Assembly: GCA_031262985.1 (NCBI GenBank)
Contig: JAISGQ010000019.1
Location: 1-63,991, forward strand
Length of the DNA: 63,991 nt
Direction: 5' to 3'
Origin: Oscillospiraceae bacterium
GTDB taxonomy: Bacteria > Bacillota > Clostridia > Oscillospirales > Acutalibacteraceae
This document shows positions 37,698-46,735 of the stretch, piece by piece. The notes below the pieces were generated by a model. It saw only the letters and a program-made list of their open reading frames with translations, ran no database searches and was not told the origin of the DNA. How positions within the stretch are numbered: the stretch's first letter is position 1; each line of letters opens with the position of its first letter. A program made the position numbers and the translations under genes.

Positions 37698-38987
37698 ATG
37701 AAAAAATACCTGTTCACTAACCCCGACGCAAAGCTGATAGAGGGCGGCATATGTGCTCCTCTCGGCTTTACGGCATCGGGAATATATGCCGGAATCAAGC
37801 AAAGTGTAAACTCCGACAGCGCGGCGGAGGGAAATGAATCGCCCGTAAAGCAAAAGAAGAACGACCTCGCGCTCGTTCACTGCTCCGGAATATGCAAGGC
37901 GGCGGGAGTATACACTACTAACCTCGTCAAAGGCGCGTGCATAGACGTAACCAAGCGGCACATAGCCGACGGCTACGCGCAGGCAATCATAGTAAACAGC
38001 GGCAACGCCAACACCTGCAACGCCGACGGCAAGGAAAAGTCGGAGATGATGTGCAATTTGGCGGCGGATGCCCTCAGAATTAAGCCGGAGGACGTAATTG
38101 TCGCCTCCACAGGCGTGATAGGGCAGGTTCTCCCCATAAAGCCAATCGAGAAGGCACTGCCCGCACTCGCCGAAAGCCTCAGCCGTGACGGAGGAACACA
38201 GGCGGCACGCGCTATTATGACTACCGACACCTACGAAAAGGAGATGGCGGTGGAGTTCGAACTCGGCGGCAAGAAGGTTCGTATAGGCGGTATGTGCAAA
38301 GGCTCAGGCATGATTCACGTCAACATGGCGACTATGCTGTGCTTTATCACCACCGATATTGCTATTTCGAGAGAGCATCTCCGAAAGGCACTGCGGCAGG
38401 CAGTAGGCGACAGCTTCAACATGGTCTCCGTAGACGGCGACACCAGCACAAACGATATGCTCATGATAATGGCTTCCGGTCACGCGGGAAACAAGGTTAT
38501 CACCGACTCTAACGCCAACTACGATAAATTTGTATTGATGCTCAAGGAGTTCTGCGTGGCTCTTTGCAGGGAGATTGCAAGAGACGGCGAGGGTGCTACT
38601 AAGCTCCTCGTGTGCAATGTGCGAAACGCGAAATTTGCCCAGACTGCCAAGAATCTCGCGAAATCGGTCATCTGCTCAAGCCTCTTCAAGGCGGCTATGT
38701 TCGGCGCGGACGCCAACTGGGGGCGTGTGCTATGTGCTATGGGCTACAGCGGCGAGCAGTTCGACCCCGAGAAGGTGAGCATCGACTTCCAGTCGGAGGC
38801 GGGAAAAATCCGTGTATGCGAAAACGGCGCGGGGGTTCTATTTTCGGAAAATGAGGCTAAGAAGATACTCTCCGACGACGAGGTGTATATAGAAATTGAC
38901 GTTGCAAGCGGAACGGAGAGTGCTACTGCCTTCGGCTGTGACCTCACCTACGACTATGTAAAGATAAACGGCGATTACAGGACTTAG
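37698..38987 (+). CDS. argJ: Bifunctional ornithine acetyltransferase/N-acetylglutamate synthase
   Basis: A 429-residue ArgJ. It moves the acetyl group from N-acetylornithine to glutamate, making the arginine route cyclic, and can also use acetyl-CoA. It is made as a precursor that cuts itself before Thr212 in VNMATMLCF. GVYTTNLVKGA, NSGNANTC and the conserved end DLTYDYVKINGDYRT are visible. A 15-20 residue hydrophilic insert (SDSAAEGNESPVKQKKND) makes it slightly longer than usual. The TAG stop is followed in frame by an open Gly/Tyr/Cys-rich stretch up to argB. Confidence 0.95.
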   Translation: MKKYLFTNPDAKLIEGGICAPLGFTASGIYAGIKQSVNSDSAAEGNESPVKQKKNDLALVHCSGICKAAGVYTTNLVKGACIDVTKRHIADGYAQAIIVNSGNANTCNADGKEKSEMMCNLAADALRIKPEDVIVASTGVIGQVLPIKPIEKALPALAESLSRDGGTQAARAIMTTDTYEKEMAVEFELGGKKVRIGGMCKGSGMIHVNMATMLCFITTDIAISREHLRKALRQAVGDSFNMVSVDGDTSTNDMLMIMASGHAGNKVITDSNANYDKFVLMLKEFCVALCREIARDGEGATKLLVCNVRNAKFAQTAKNLAKSVICSSLFKAAMFGADANWGRVLCAMGYSGEQFDPEKVSIDFQSEAGKIRVCENGAGVLFSENEAKKILSDDEVYIEIDVASGTESATAFGCDLTYDYVKINGDYRT

Positions 38988-39149
38988 GGAGACTGCGGCG
39001 GTGGTAACTGTGGCGGCTACTGCGGCGGTGACTACGGTAGATATAGCTACTACGGCGGCTATGGCGGCGGTGACTACTGCGGTAGATGTGGCTACTACGG
39101 GAGCTATTACAACTCCGGCAATAATCGGCGGCGAAAGGAAAATCTTATT
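38988..39149 (+). other. Open Gly/Tyr/Cys-rich stretch joining argJ and argB in frame
   Basis: The 162 bases between the argJ stop and the argB ATG are exactly 54 codons with no stop, in frame with both genes. They would encode GDCGGGNCGGYCGGDYGRY and a second, similar block, then NSGNNRRRKENLI. Two imperfect copies of a unit of about 48 bases (GGCGGTGACTAC core) make it up. No ATG or GTG start with ribosome site is seen in this frame. Either it is a GGC-rich repeat that happens to lack stops, or read-through of TAG makes a fused ArgJ-ArgB. Confidence 0.55.
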
Positions 39150-40007
39150 ATGGAAATATCCAACTCACAAAGGGCGCAGGTGCTTATTGAGGCACTCCCC
39201 TACATACAGCGGTACGAGGGAAAAATTGTAGTGGTCAAGTACGGCGGCAACGCTATGATTAACGAGGAGCTGAAAAAAGCGGTCATGAGCGACCTCGTAC
39301 TCCTGCACATGGTAGGCATAAACGTAGTTCTCGTCCACGGAGGTGGTCCTGAAATAAACGATATGCTCGACAAGCTGGGGAAAGAGAGCAAATTCGTCAA
39401 CGGGCTTAGGTATACCGACGAGGAGACGATAGACGTTGTGCAGATGGTTCTCGCCGGAAAGGTCAACAAAAGCCTCGTCAAGCACCTCTCCGAGCTTGGA
39501 GGGAACGCACTCGGTCTGTGCGGACTTGACAACAATATGCTCGTGGCAAAGAAGCTCTCCTCCGAGGAGGATTTAGGCTTTGTGGGAGAGATTACGAAGG
39601 TCAACGAAAAGATTATCTCCGACTCCATAGAGAGCGGGTATATACCCGTTATCAGCACTATCGCGGTGGGAGAAAACGGCGAGGTGTACAACATCAATGC
39701 CGACCTCGCCGCCGCACAGATAGCGGCAAAGCTCCACGCGGTAAAGCTGCTCATGATGACCGACATACGCGGACTGCTTCGTGATGTGAGTGATGAAAGC
39801 ACGATAATTAACGATGTCAAAGTGAGTGATGTTCCTCGGCTCAAGAGCAGCGGAATAATAAAGGGCGGCATGATTCCGAAAATCGACTGCTGTGTAGAAG
39901 CGGTCAGGAGAGGCGTTGAGTGCGCCAATATTATTGACGGCAGAGTACCTCACAGCATACTGATAGAAATGCTGACGGACGAAGGGTTCGGGACTATGTT
40001 TCACTGA
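39150..40007 (+). CDS. argB: Acetylglutamate kinase
   Basis: A 285-residue amino-acid kinase phosphorylating N-acetylglutamate. It has VVVKYGGNAM, VVLVHGGGPEIN, the substrate loop NGLRYTDEETIDVVQMV and the nucleotide-side stretch MTDIRGLLRDVSD. The N-terminal helix (ISNSQRAQVLIEALPYIQRYEG) is the one found in arginine-inhibited hexameric enzymes, so feedback control is likely. The ATG at 39150 follows AAAGGA by ten bases. Confidence 0.96.
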   Translation: MEISNSQRAQVLIEALPYIQRYEGKIVVVKYGGNAMINEELKKAVMSDLVLLHMVGINVVLVHGGGPEINDMLDKLGKESKFVNGLRYTDEETIDVVQMVLAGKVNKSLVKHLSELGGNALGLCGLDNNMLVAKKLSSEEDLGFVGEITKVNEKIISDSIESGYIPVISTIAVGENGEVYNINADLAAAQIAAKLHAVKLLMMTDIRGLLRDVSDESTIINDVKVSDVPRLKSSGIIKGGMIPKIDCCVEAVRRGVECANIIDGRVPHSILIEMLTDEGFGTMFH

Positions 40008-40063
40008 GTGTGAAAATATGGTTGAAATTACAGGACGATATAGCCGCTTGGGTAAGACTTCGG

Positions 40064-40281
40064 TTATAAGTAGGTCGCAAGGCGACCTACACAGGGAACC
40101 CCCGACGAGGGTTCCCTACGGAAAAATGTCCTTAGGGACATTTTTCCTACCCCTCCTGCGTTTTTCTGACGATAAGGGATTTCGCCATCTGCGGATGGCG
40201 ACTTAAGACGCTGTCTTAAGAATCTGCAAGCCTTTGAAAAGGCTTGACCTAAACTTTGCCTCTTTGGCAACAAATTTTAGT
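40064..40281. repeat. Six-hairpin structured repeat, copy 3, reversed
   Basis: Opposite orientation to copies 1 and 2, with all six hairpins retained and different paired bases: CGCCATC/GATGGCG for the third and CTTAAGAC/GTCTTAAG for the second. One end (TTTGGCAACAAATTTTAG) is intact; the other is shortened and the enclosing stems are degraded. Confidence 0.85.
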
Positions 40282-40314
40282 TTTGTGTAATTATAAAAGG
40301 AGGACAATTATCAA

Positions 40315-41484
40315 ATGGACTCAAAGAAAATAATAGAACAGCATGACCAAAATGTAATGCACAGCTACGGTCGCCTGCCTGTCGCGCTGACAAGCGGAAA
40401 GGGCGCGGTGTGTGAGGACGCGGACGGAGTCAGCTACATAGATTTCGGAAGCGGCATAGGCACTAATAGTCTGGGCTTTGCCGACGAGCAATGGGCGAAC
40501 GCCGTAGCCGCTCAGGCAGGGCGTATACAGCACATTTCCAACTACTTCTACAGCGAGGTTTCCATGAAGGTCGCCGCAGCACTCAACGAGCGGCTCTCCA
40601 CAAACGCCGTTTTCTTCGGGAACAGCGGCGCGGAGGCGAACGAGTGCGCGATAAAAATCGCGAGGAAATACTCCTTCGACAAGTACGGCAAGGGGCGGCA
40701 TAACATAATCACTCTCGTCAACTCCTTCCATGGCAGAACTATGGCTACTCTCTCGGCAACTGGGCAGGAGTCCTTCCACAACTACTTTTTCCCATTTGTA
40801 GAAGGCTTCAGGTTCGTTCCCGCGAACGACATAGCCGCACTGAGAGACGCCGCCGACGATACTGTTTGCGCCGTGATGTTCGAGTGTGTTCAGGGAGAGG
40901 GCGGAGTAGTCCCTCTCGAGCAAGACTTTGTCGATGAGATATTCCGCATTGCGAAGGAGAAGGATATACTCACCATAGCCGACGAGGTGCAGACAGGCGT
41001 GGGCAGGACAGGGAAGTTTATCGCCTGCGAGCATTTCGGTGTGAAGCCCGATATTGTAACTCTCGCTAAGGGGCTGGGCGGCGGTCTGCCTATTGGAGTG
41101 TGCTGTGCGAGAGGCGCGGCGGCGGAGGTTCTCACTCCCGGCACTCACGGCTCTACCTTCGGCGGCAACCCCGTTGTGTGTGCCGGCGCGTTGACCGTAC
41201 TCGACAGGCTTACCCCCGAATTTATGGAGGAAATCAGGCGTAAGGCGGAAAAATTCCGCTCCTCCCTCCTTAAAATGGGGAAGGTTACTGCGGTTACAGG
41301 CAAGGGACTTATGATAGGCATTGAGCTTAGCGGAATTACTGCCGGTGAGGCACTCACGGCGGCGCGGGAACGGCAGCTCCTCTGCCTGACGGCGAAGGAG
41401 AAGCTGAGACTGCTTCCTCCGCTTACGATAGACGATGAGCAGATTGAGAAGGGGCTTGCTGTTTTGTCGGAAATATTGGCGTAG
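40315..41484 (+). CDS. argD: Acetylornithine aminotransferase
   Basis: A 389-residue class III PLP enzyme converting N-acetylglutamate semialdehyde to N-acetylornithine. FFGNSGAEANECAIKIAR binds the cofactor phosphate. ADEVQTGVGRTGKF carries the Asp for the pyridine nitrogen, and the PLP lysine is in TLAKGLGGGLPIG. AAAGGAGGACAATTATCAA before the ATG is a strong ribosome site. It is followed by argF after 56 bases. Confidence 0.95.
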   Translation: MDSKKIIEQHDQNVMHSYGRLPVALTSGKGAVCEDADGVSYIDFGSGIGTNSLGFADEQWANAVAAQAGRIQHISNYFYSEVSMKVAAALNERLSTNAVFFGNSGAEANECAIKIARKYSFDKYGKGRHNIITLVNSFHGRTMATLSATGQESFHNYFFPFVEGFRFVPANDIAALRDAADDTVCAVMFECVQGEGGVVPLEQDFVDEIFRIAKEKDILTIADEVQTGVGRTGKFIACEHFGVKPDIVTLAKGLGGGLPIGVCCARGAAAEVLTPGTHGSTFGGNPVVCAGALTVLDRLTPEFMEEIRRKAEKFRSSLLKMGKVTAVTGKGLMIGIELSGITAGEALTAARERQLLCLTAKEKLRLLPPLTIDDEQIEKGLAVLSEILA

Positions 41485-41540
41485 AAAATACAGGTGTGCA
41501 GGCGTACACAGATACAGATACAGAAAGGGTTTGAGATAAT

Positions 41541-42452
41541 ATGAATCATTTACTCAAAATGCTCGACTTGACCACTGCGGAAATTGACGAGATACTCAAT
41601 CTCGCCGACCAGCTTAAATACGAGCATAAACACGGCATGGCGCATCCCATCCTTGAGGGGAAAACTCTCGGCATGATATTCCAGAAGTCCTCCACCCGCA
41701 CAAGGGTTTCGTTCGAGGCGGGAATGTATCAGCTTGGAGGACACGCACTTTTCCTCTCCTCCAACGACCTTCAGATAGGACGCGGCGAGCCTGTGGAGGA
41801 CACGGCGCGTGTTCTCTCCCGCTATCTTGACGGAATTATGATACGCACCTTCGAGCAGAAGGAGGTCGAGGATTTGGCGAGATACGGCACAATTCCCGTA
41901 ATCAACGGGCTTACCGACTTTTCCCACCCGTGTCAGGTCTTAGCCGACCTCATGACCATACGCGAGTTTAAGGGGCGGCTTGACGGACTGCGCGTAGGGT
42001 TCATAGGCGACGGAAACAATATGATGAACTCCCTTATTGTAGGATGTCTTAAATCCAAGATGCACGTGGCTGTCGCCTGTCCTGAGGGATACGACCCCGC
42101 CAAGGAGGTCATAGACTTCGCGGCGCAGGTAGGACATTTTGAGATGTACCGCGACCCGAGAGGCGCGGCGCGTGCGGCTGACGTGGTTATCACCGACGTT
42201 TGGGCGTCCATGGGGCAGGAGAGCGAGGCGAACGCACGCAAGATTGCTTTCTCCGGCTTCCAGATAAACGAGGAGCTTATGAAGTACGCAAAGCCCGACG
42301 CTATGGTACTTCACTGCCTGCCCGCACACAGGGGCGAGGAGATTACGGCGCGGGTGTTCGAGTCCCACGCCACCGAGATTTTCGAGGAAGCGGAAAATCG
42401 ACTGCACGCACAGAAGGCGGTTCTTGTAAAGCTTCTGGGCAAAGAGAAGTAA
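41541..42452 (+). CDS. argF: Ornithine carbamoyltransferase
   Basis: A 303-residue enzyme making citrulline from ornithine and carbamoyl phosphate. It has the carbamoyl-phosphate motif SSTRTRVSFE, DYxHPCQ-like FSHPCQVLADL, ornithine-loop DVWASMGQE and the catalytic HCLPAHRGEE. It completes the pathway present here (argGHCJBDF); carAB for carbamoyl phosphate are not in the window. Confidence 0.97.
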   Translation: MNHLLKMLDLTTAEIDEILNLADQLKYEHKHGMAHPILEGKTLGMIFQKSSTRTRVSFEAGMYQLGGHALFLSSNDLQIGRGEPVEDTARVLSRYLDGIMIRTFEQKEVEDLARYGTIPVINGLTDFSHPCQVLADLMTIREFKGRLDGLRVGFIGDGNNMMNSLIVGCLKSKMHVAVACPEGYDPAKEVIDFAAQVGHFEMYRDPRGAARAADVVITDVWASMGQESEANARKIAFSGFQINEELMKYAKPDAMVLHCLPAHRGEEITARVFESHATEIFEEAENRLHAQKAVLVKLLGKEK

Positions 42453-42468
42453 TACTGCTAATGATATT

Positions 42469-42506
42469 GGGGTATGGCATGATGAAATGTGCCATACCCC
42501 TTCTCT
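42469..42506 (+). terminator. Terminator of the arginine gene group
   Basis: GGGGTATGGCA and TGCCATACCCC form an 11-bp stem 16 bases after the argF stop, followed by TTCTCT. Between it and 42646 nothing else is seen. Confidence 0.8.
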
Positions 42507-42646
42507 CAGGCGGGAGTATCACACTGATGAGTGACGATTTTGATTTTTGATCTTGTGAAATTTTTAACTAAGGTTTTTAATTAGAGTTTGTTAATTGGTT
42601 GTTAGTCTCTTTTTTTACTTAAAATTGAAAAAATAAGCATAATAAT

Positions 42647-42675
42647 TTGACTTTTATAAAAGAATGTGCTATTAT
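42647..42675 (+). promoter_or_regulatory. Promoter of the REC-HD-GYP gene
   Basis: TTGACT (42647-42652), 17 bp, TATTAT (42670-42675). The resulting leader of about 130 bases has no recognised riboswitch. Confidence 0.6.
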
Positions 42676-42809
42676 TTGTCGTGTAGTGCAAGAATTGTGC
42701 GGTAAATTGTTGTACTGTATTATGTATGGTCTCTCGGGATCGGTCAACTATATGTTGTATTGATTGATATATCCCCCTAATATACCTTGTCTAAAGGCGG
42801 TTTTTTAAT

Positions 42810-43892
42810 ATGGATTCAAAACTAACTCCAAATAAAAAGAAGAAAATGCTCATTGTAGACGATGTGGAAATTAACCGCATCATACTGCGCGACCTCCATG
42901 AGGACAACTATGAAGTTCTCGAGGCGGAGAACGGAAAAGTCGCCATTGACCTGCTCGAACAGTACGGCGACAAAATCTCCATCGTCTTGCTCGATTTGGT
43001 TATGCCTGTTATGGACGGCTTCGAGGTTCTTGTTTACATGAACAGCAACTCGCTCATACAGCGCGTACCGGTCATTGTGGTCAGCGGGGAAAATGACGAG
43101 AAGAAGAGCCTTGTAAGCTACGAGCTTGGCGCCTCTGATTTGATATCGAAGCCGTTTAACGCAGATATAGTAGTACGCCGTGTTACCAACGTGGTCGATC
43201 TGTACGCCTACAAAAAGGGGCTGGAGCATCGCATTGAGAATCAGGTGAAAATACTCGAGCGGCAGGCGGAGCGTCTCAAGCAGTCGAATCAGTTCGTGAT
43301 TGACGCGCTGAGTACGGCTGTGGAGTTCCGCGACTGCGAGTCGGGACAGCACATCAAGCGCATACGCCTGCTGACGAAGATAATTTTGGAGGCGGCGCGG
43401 GAATACTACCCGCTTACAAATGAGCAGATAGAGTTTATTGTCAGTGCCTCGGCTATGCATGATATAGGCAAAATTGCCATTCCCGATGTTATTCTCCTCA
43501 AACCCGGGCGGCTGACTGCGGAGGAATTTGAGATAATGAAAACTCACACAACACGCGGCTGTGAGCTACTCAAAACTCTCGATTATCCGCAGGGGGACGA
43601 GTACTTCAAGTACTGCTACGATGTGTGCAGGCATCACCACGAGCGTTGGGACGGCAAGGGCTACCCCGATGGGCTTGTGGGGGACGAGAACGCCGTCTGG
43701 GCTCAGGCTACGGCGATTGCGGATGTGTATGACGCGCTTGTGAGCGAGCGTGTGTACAAATCGGCGTACTCCCACGACGACGCCGTAAGGATGATAGTTA
43801 ACGGCGAGTGCGGGCAGTTTAATCCTGTGTTGCTCAAATGCCTTCTGAAGGTGAAGGATGACATATATAAGATGACACAGGAGCATAAGTAG
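42810..43892 (+). CDS. Response regulator with HD-GYP domain
   Basis: A 360-residue protein. An N-terminal receiver (about 12-130; LIVDDVEINR, phosphoacceptor Asp in VLLDLVMPVMDGF, Lys in ISKPF) joins through a coiled helix to an HD-GYP phosphodiesterase. That domain has HDIGK near residue 217 and HHERWDGKGYPDG, all metal ligands present. It is expected to degrade cyclic di-GMP when phosphorylated. No kinase is coupled to it; the PocR-type kinase gene 200 bases downstream is a candidate partner only by position. Confidence 0.9.
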   Translation: MDSKLTPNKKKKMLIVDDVEINRIILRDLHEDNYEVLEAENGKVAIDLLEQYGDKISIVLLDLVMPVMDGFEVLVYMNSNSLIQRVPVIVVSGENDEKKSLVSYELGASDLISKPFNADIVVRRVTNVVDLYAYKKGLEHRIENQVKILERQAERLKQSNQFVIDALSTAVEFRDCESGQHIKRIRLLTKIILEAAREYYPLTNEQIEFIVSASAMHDIGKIAIPDVILLKPGRLTAEEFEIMKTHTTRGCELLKTLDYPQGDEYFKYCYDVCRHHHERWDGKGYPDGLVGDENAVWAQATAIADVYDALVSERVYKSAYSHDDAVRMIVNGECGQFNPVLLKCLLKVKDDIYKMTQEHK

Positions 43893-43937
43893 GGATTTCT
43901 TTGCGTAATGTTTCAATAAAACTGAAATAATGAGATG

Positions 43938-43973
43938 AATCCGCTTCCGGCTGTGCCGGAAGCGGATTAGTTT
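43938..43973 (+). terminator. Terminator after the HD-GYP gene
   Basis: A 14-bp perfect stem (AATCCGCTTCCGGC and complement), TGT loop, then AGTTTTG. Confidence 0.85.
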
Positions 43974-44038
43974 TGCCGTACTGCCATGACCCCAATTCAC
44001 TCAGATTGTAAAAATGATGGCAAAATTCACAATTTTTA

Positions 44039-44067
44039 TTGAAATGTGATGTTTTATATGGTACAAT
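44039..44067 (+). promoter_or_regulatory. Promoter of the PocR-kinase cassette
   Basis: TTGAAA (44039-44044), 17 bp, TACAAT (44062-44067), 34 bases before the ATG at 44102, which has GGAGGAATCCCT in front. Confidence 0.65.
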
Positions 44068-44101
44068 TAGGTGAAAATATGTTGAAAACGGAGGAATCCC
44101 T

Positions 44102-46735
44102 ATGGAGATGCTGTCTGAAAATGCCCGCAAGGATATTTCTTGGAGCGAACAAAAGCCAAATGGGGATAGAGTGGGCTTATTTGATAAACCCACACATTTG
44201 ATTGAACGTAGCAGCGATGATATAAATTGCGTTATCTCAGCGGGAGACTTGCAAGCTCGCATAGAATCATTTTGCGTTGATGTAAAACATCCGGTCTCCT
44301 TATATGCCATATATGACCGCTCAGGTGGTAATATGCAAAGAATAAACGCAAAAACAGCCTCCGGCTCAATTCATTTTTGCTGTGAATCATTGCGCATATG
44401 TGCCGGAAAGGAATATTGCGAGCAATGTGATATTGATCATGCAGAACTGTTTAAAGGCGAAGACGGAAAACCAATAAATATATGGGATTTAGAAAAAGAA
44501 ATTAAGCGAAATATCGAAAAATATAAAAATGATACATACAAGAACTCCATTTACTATAACGAGGCTGCTCCTGCACCTGAATTTACACCTTGGGGAAATG
44601 GAAGGCACGGAGGCTATATCAGCTATTATGGAAACCCGGGAGGCTATATCAGCTATTATTGCCCCATACTGGGTTACCGCGAAATGATTTTTCCAGTTGT
44701 GGTTTCAGATTTGGTTTTGGGAGTAATATTCAGGAGGCAGATACAGCGAAATGATGATGATCCAGAAAAATCAAAAACTATAAGAAAAAGCTTTATTGAT
44801 AGTAAGCTTGATATTTTTGATGCTTATTTCTCGCATCATAAAGATAAATATGACGACGATAAAAAGGCAAAATTTATTGATGATATGTATGAAGGTAAAG
44901 ATCTGTATCTCGCCGCCGCGGAAACGCAATTAACAATAGATAATAAATCATTGGTTGTCGGTCACTGGGTTAGCGAACGCAAAGAACCATACTCTAAAGA
45001 TAAATTTGATTTATTTATAAGCGATATGCAAAAAGCACTGGAAAACTTAACTAAACAATTACAAAATTCCATGCAAACATTGAGGAAAAACTATGTTGCG
45101 GGTGTAGTAAGAGAGATAAGTGCGTCCTTTTATCGCAAAGTAATGTTAGATAATTCCAAACTGACAGATGGAAAAAAAGTGCATCCATCAGAAACAAACC
45201 CTAACATTTATGATAAGGTAGGAATTTCACCTTATTGGAAACGTGTGGAAATCGAACTTGGAAAGCTTGTTGAAAAGCTGGATCTTAGGGATATTCAAGT
45301 GTACGGAGCCGCAAAACCGCACAGTAAGTTTGATAATTCACGTTTGCTTGAGATGGTGGCGTTTTACAGTAAAGGAAATATTGATAGTGATAATCAAGAT
45401 TTTATTCGAAAAAGCCTTTTTTTTCAAATGAAAGAAGATGACATAAAATTCTCATACCCGCTTCACAGTTCAATTCCGTTAAACGATGATAAAATACACA
45501 TTGATGAGAATTTGTGTGAGAGAATAGTTGTTAAAAAAACAATCAGAAATTATTTAGGCTGGGAATTAGATGAAACAAAAAGTGAAATTATTGCCACTGA
45601 ACATGATGATTGTATGAATTTATTATATTATCTTGTTCATGACAGTCCACTTCACTCTACCGCTGTAGTTGTAAGCTATGAGGAAAAATCAGATACATTA
45701 TTTCGGGACGATTTGTATATTATTGAGACTATACTTAACGAGCTTTCGTATTTTTCCACACAGATAGCATATATCAGTTCATATTTGCTGGACAACCTGC
45801 TTCAAACTGTTACAGAGCAAAATTTGCGAATTTTTAATCATGAGCTTTCAAATGCCTTGCTTGAATTTGATGGCTTGCGTAGGTTATATATAAATGACCC
45901 CAGAACCTTCTTACATTTAGAACCGAAAGAAAGATGGGATATCATTGAAGATTTTAAGAGAATTGAGGAGACGATCAGAGCAGTTCCCAAAAATATCAAA
46001 ATTTTAACCACTCCGAATGAAAATATAAAACCTATTAATAAAAAGCCTGAGGAATTTGAACGATTTCAAATATTTAAAGATATGTTTCACAAATGGAATA
46101 ATTTATATAAACATAAGCTTAGTGAAAAAAATATTTGTTTTAAATTTCCGCCAATAAGTGCTGACGATCCGAACGGTTCGTTATCGATTCTTAAAGATAA
46201 ACAAATATTCGAACAAATTGTTTCAAATATTGTGTATAACGCTGTAAAATACTCTCATCACGGAACGCAAATTCATATGGATTGCAAGCTTCAATATAAC
46301 GATTCTATACAAAGACGCACAATGAATCAACAATATCTAAGGCAGGTTTTGTCGATAGTTGATTATGGCGTTGCAATCGAAAGCAACCAAAAACCATATC
46401 AACTCTATTATCGAAATAGTGATGCTCAAAATATGGTTGAAGGCAGCGGTGTCGGATTGTTTGTTGTCAAAAGACTTGCGGATATTCTCGAAATACAAGT
46501 GCGTCATAATTGCTTGCCAATATCTGATTATAACGTAGCATTGATTGACGAATACATAAGAAGAGGCGATAATGCAAAATTGAAAGATGAGATAGCAAAA
46601 GAAAAGCATAGACTGGGAGGCAAAATTAATGAAATTGTAAATCCTTACTCTTTGTTATCCGATTTAAGCAAAACTGATTTGGAAGAAATGATAAAATTAT
46701 CAACATACAAAGTGATATTTGAGGTGTTAATATGA
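44102..46735 (+). CDS. Sensor histidine kinase with PocR-like sensory domain
   Basis: An 877-residue protein. Residues about 50-215 resemble a PocR ligand-binding domain (FCCESLRICAGKEYCEQCD with its cysteines, then GYREMIFPVVVSDLVLGVIF). A long helical middle follows. The kinase core has a non-standard phospho-His box NHELSNALLEFD (His about 579), N box NIVYNAVKYSHHG (about 708) and G box GSGVGLFVVKRLAD (about 780). No membrane helix is evident, so it senses inside the cell. The gene is AT-rich compared with both flanks, and its stop overlaps the next ATG by four bases. An exact 21-bp in-frame repeat (44609, 44639) lies in the sensory part. Confidence 0.75.
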   Translation: MEMLSENARKDISWSEQKPNGDRVGLFDKPTHLIERSSDDINCVISAGDLQARIESFCVDVKHPVSLYAIYDRSGGNMQRINAKTASGSIHFCCESLRICAGKEYCEQCDIDHAELFKGEDGKPINIWDLEKEIKRNIEKYKNDTYKNSIYYNEAAPAPEFTPWGNGRHGGYISYYGNPGGYISYYCPILGYREMIFPVVVSDLVLGVIFRRQIQRNDDDPEKSKTIRKSFIDSKLDIFDAYFSHHKDKYDDDKKAKFIDDMYEGKDLYLAAAETQLTIDNKSLVVGHWVSERKEPYSKDKFDLFISDMQKALENLTKQLQNSMQTLRKNYVAGVVREISASFYRKVMLDNSKLTDGKKVHPSETNPNIYDKVGISPYWKRVEIELGKLVEKLDLRDIQVYGAAKPHSKFDNSRLLEMVAFYSKGNIDSDNQDFIRKSLFFQMKEDDIKFSYPLHSSIPLNDDKIHIDENLCERIVVKKTIRNYLGWELDETKSEIIATEHDDCMNLLYYLVHDSPLHSTAVVVSYEEKSDTLFRDDLYIIETILNELSYFSTQIAYISSYLLDNLLQTVTEQNLRIFNHELSNALLEFDGLRRLYINDPRTFLHLEPKERWDIIEDFKRIEETIRAVPKNIKILTTPNENIKPINKKPEEFERFQIFKDMFHKWNNLYKHKLSEKNICFKFPPISADDPNGSLSILKDKQIFEQIVSNIVYNAVKYSHHGTQIHMDCKLQYNDSIQRRTMNQQYLRQVLSIVDYGVAIESNQKPYQLYYRNSDAQNMVEGSGVGLFVVKRLADILEIQVRHNCLPISDYNVALIDEYIRRGDNAKLKDEIAKEKHRLGGKINEIVNPYSLLSDLSKTDLEEMIKLSTYKVIFEVLI

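Noticed and set aside
39001-39231. An Ala/Thr-rich gene overlapping the argJ-argB gap
   Set aside because: No ribosome site; it is another frame of the GGC-rich stretch and runs into argB.
42676-42809. A c-di-GMP riboswitch before the HD-GYP gene
   Set aside because: The leader lacks a recognisable GEMM core; only a promoter can be supported.
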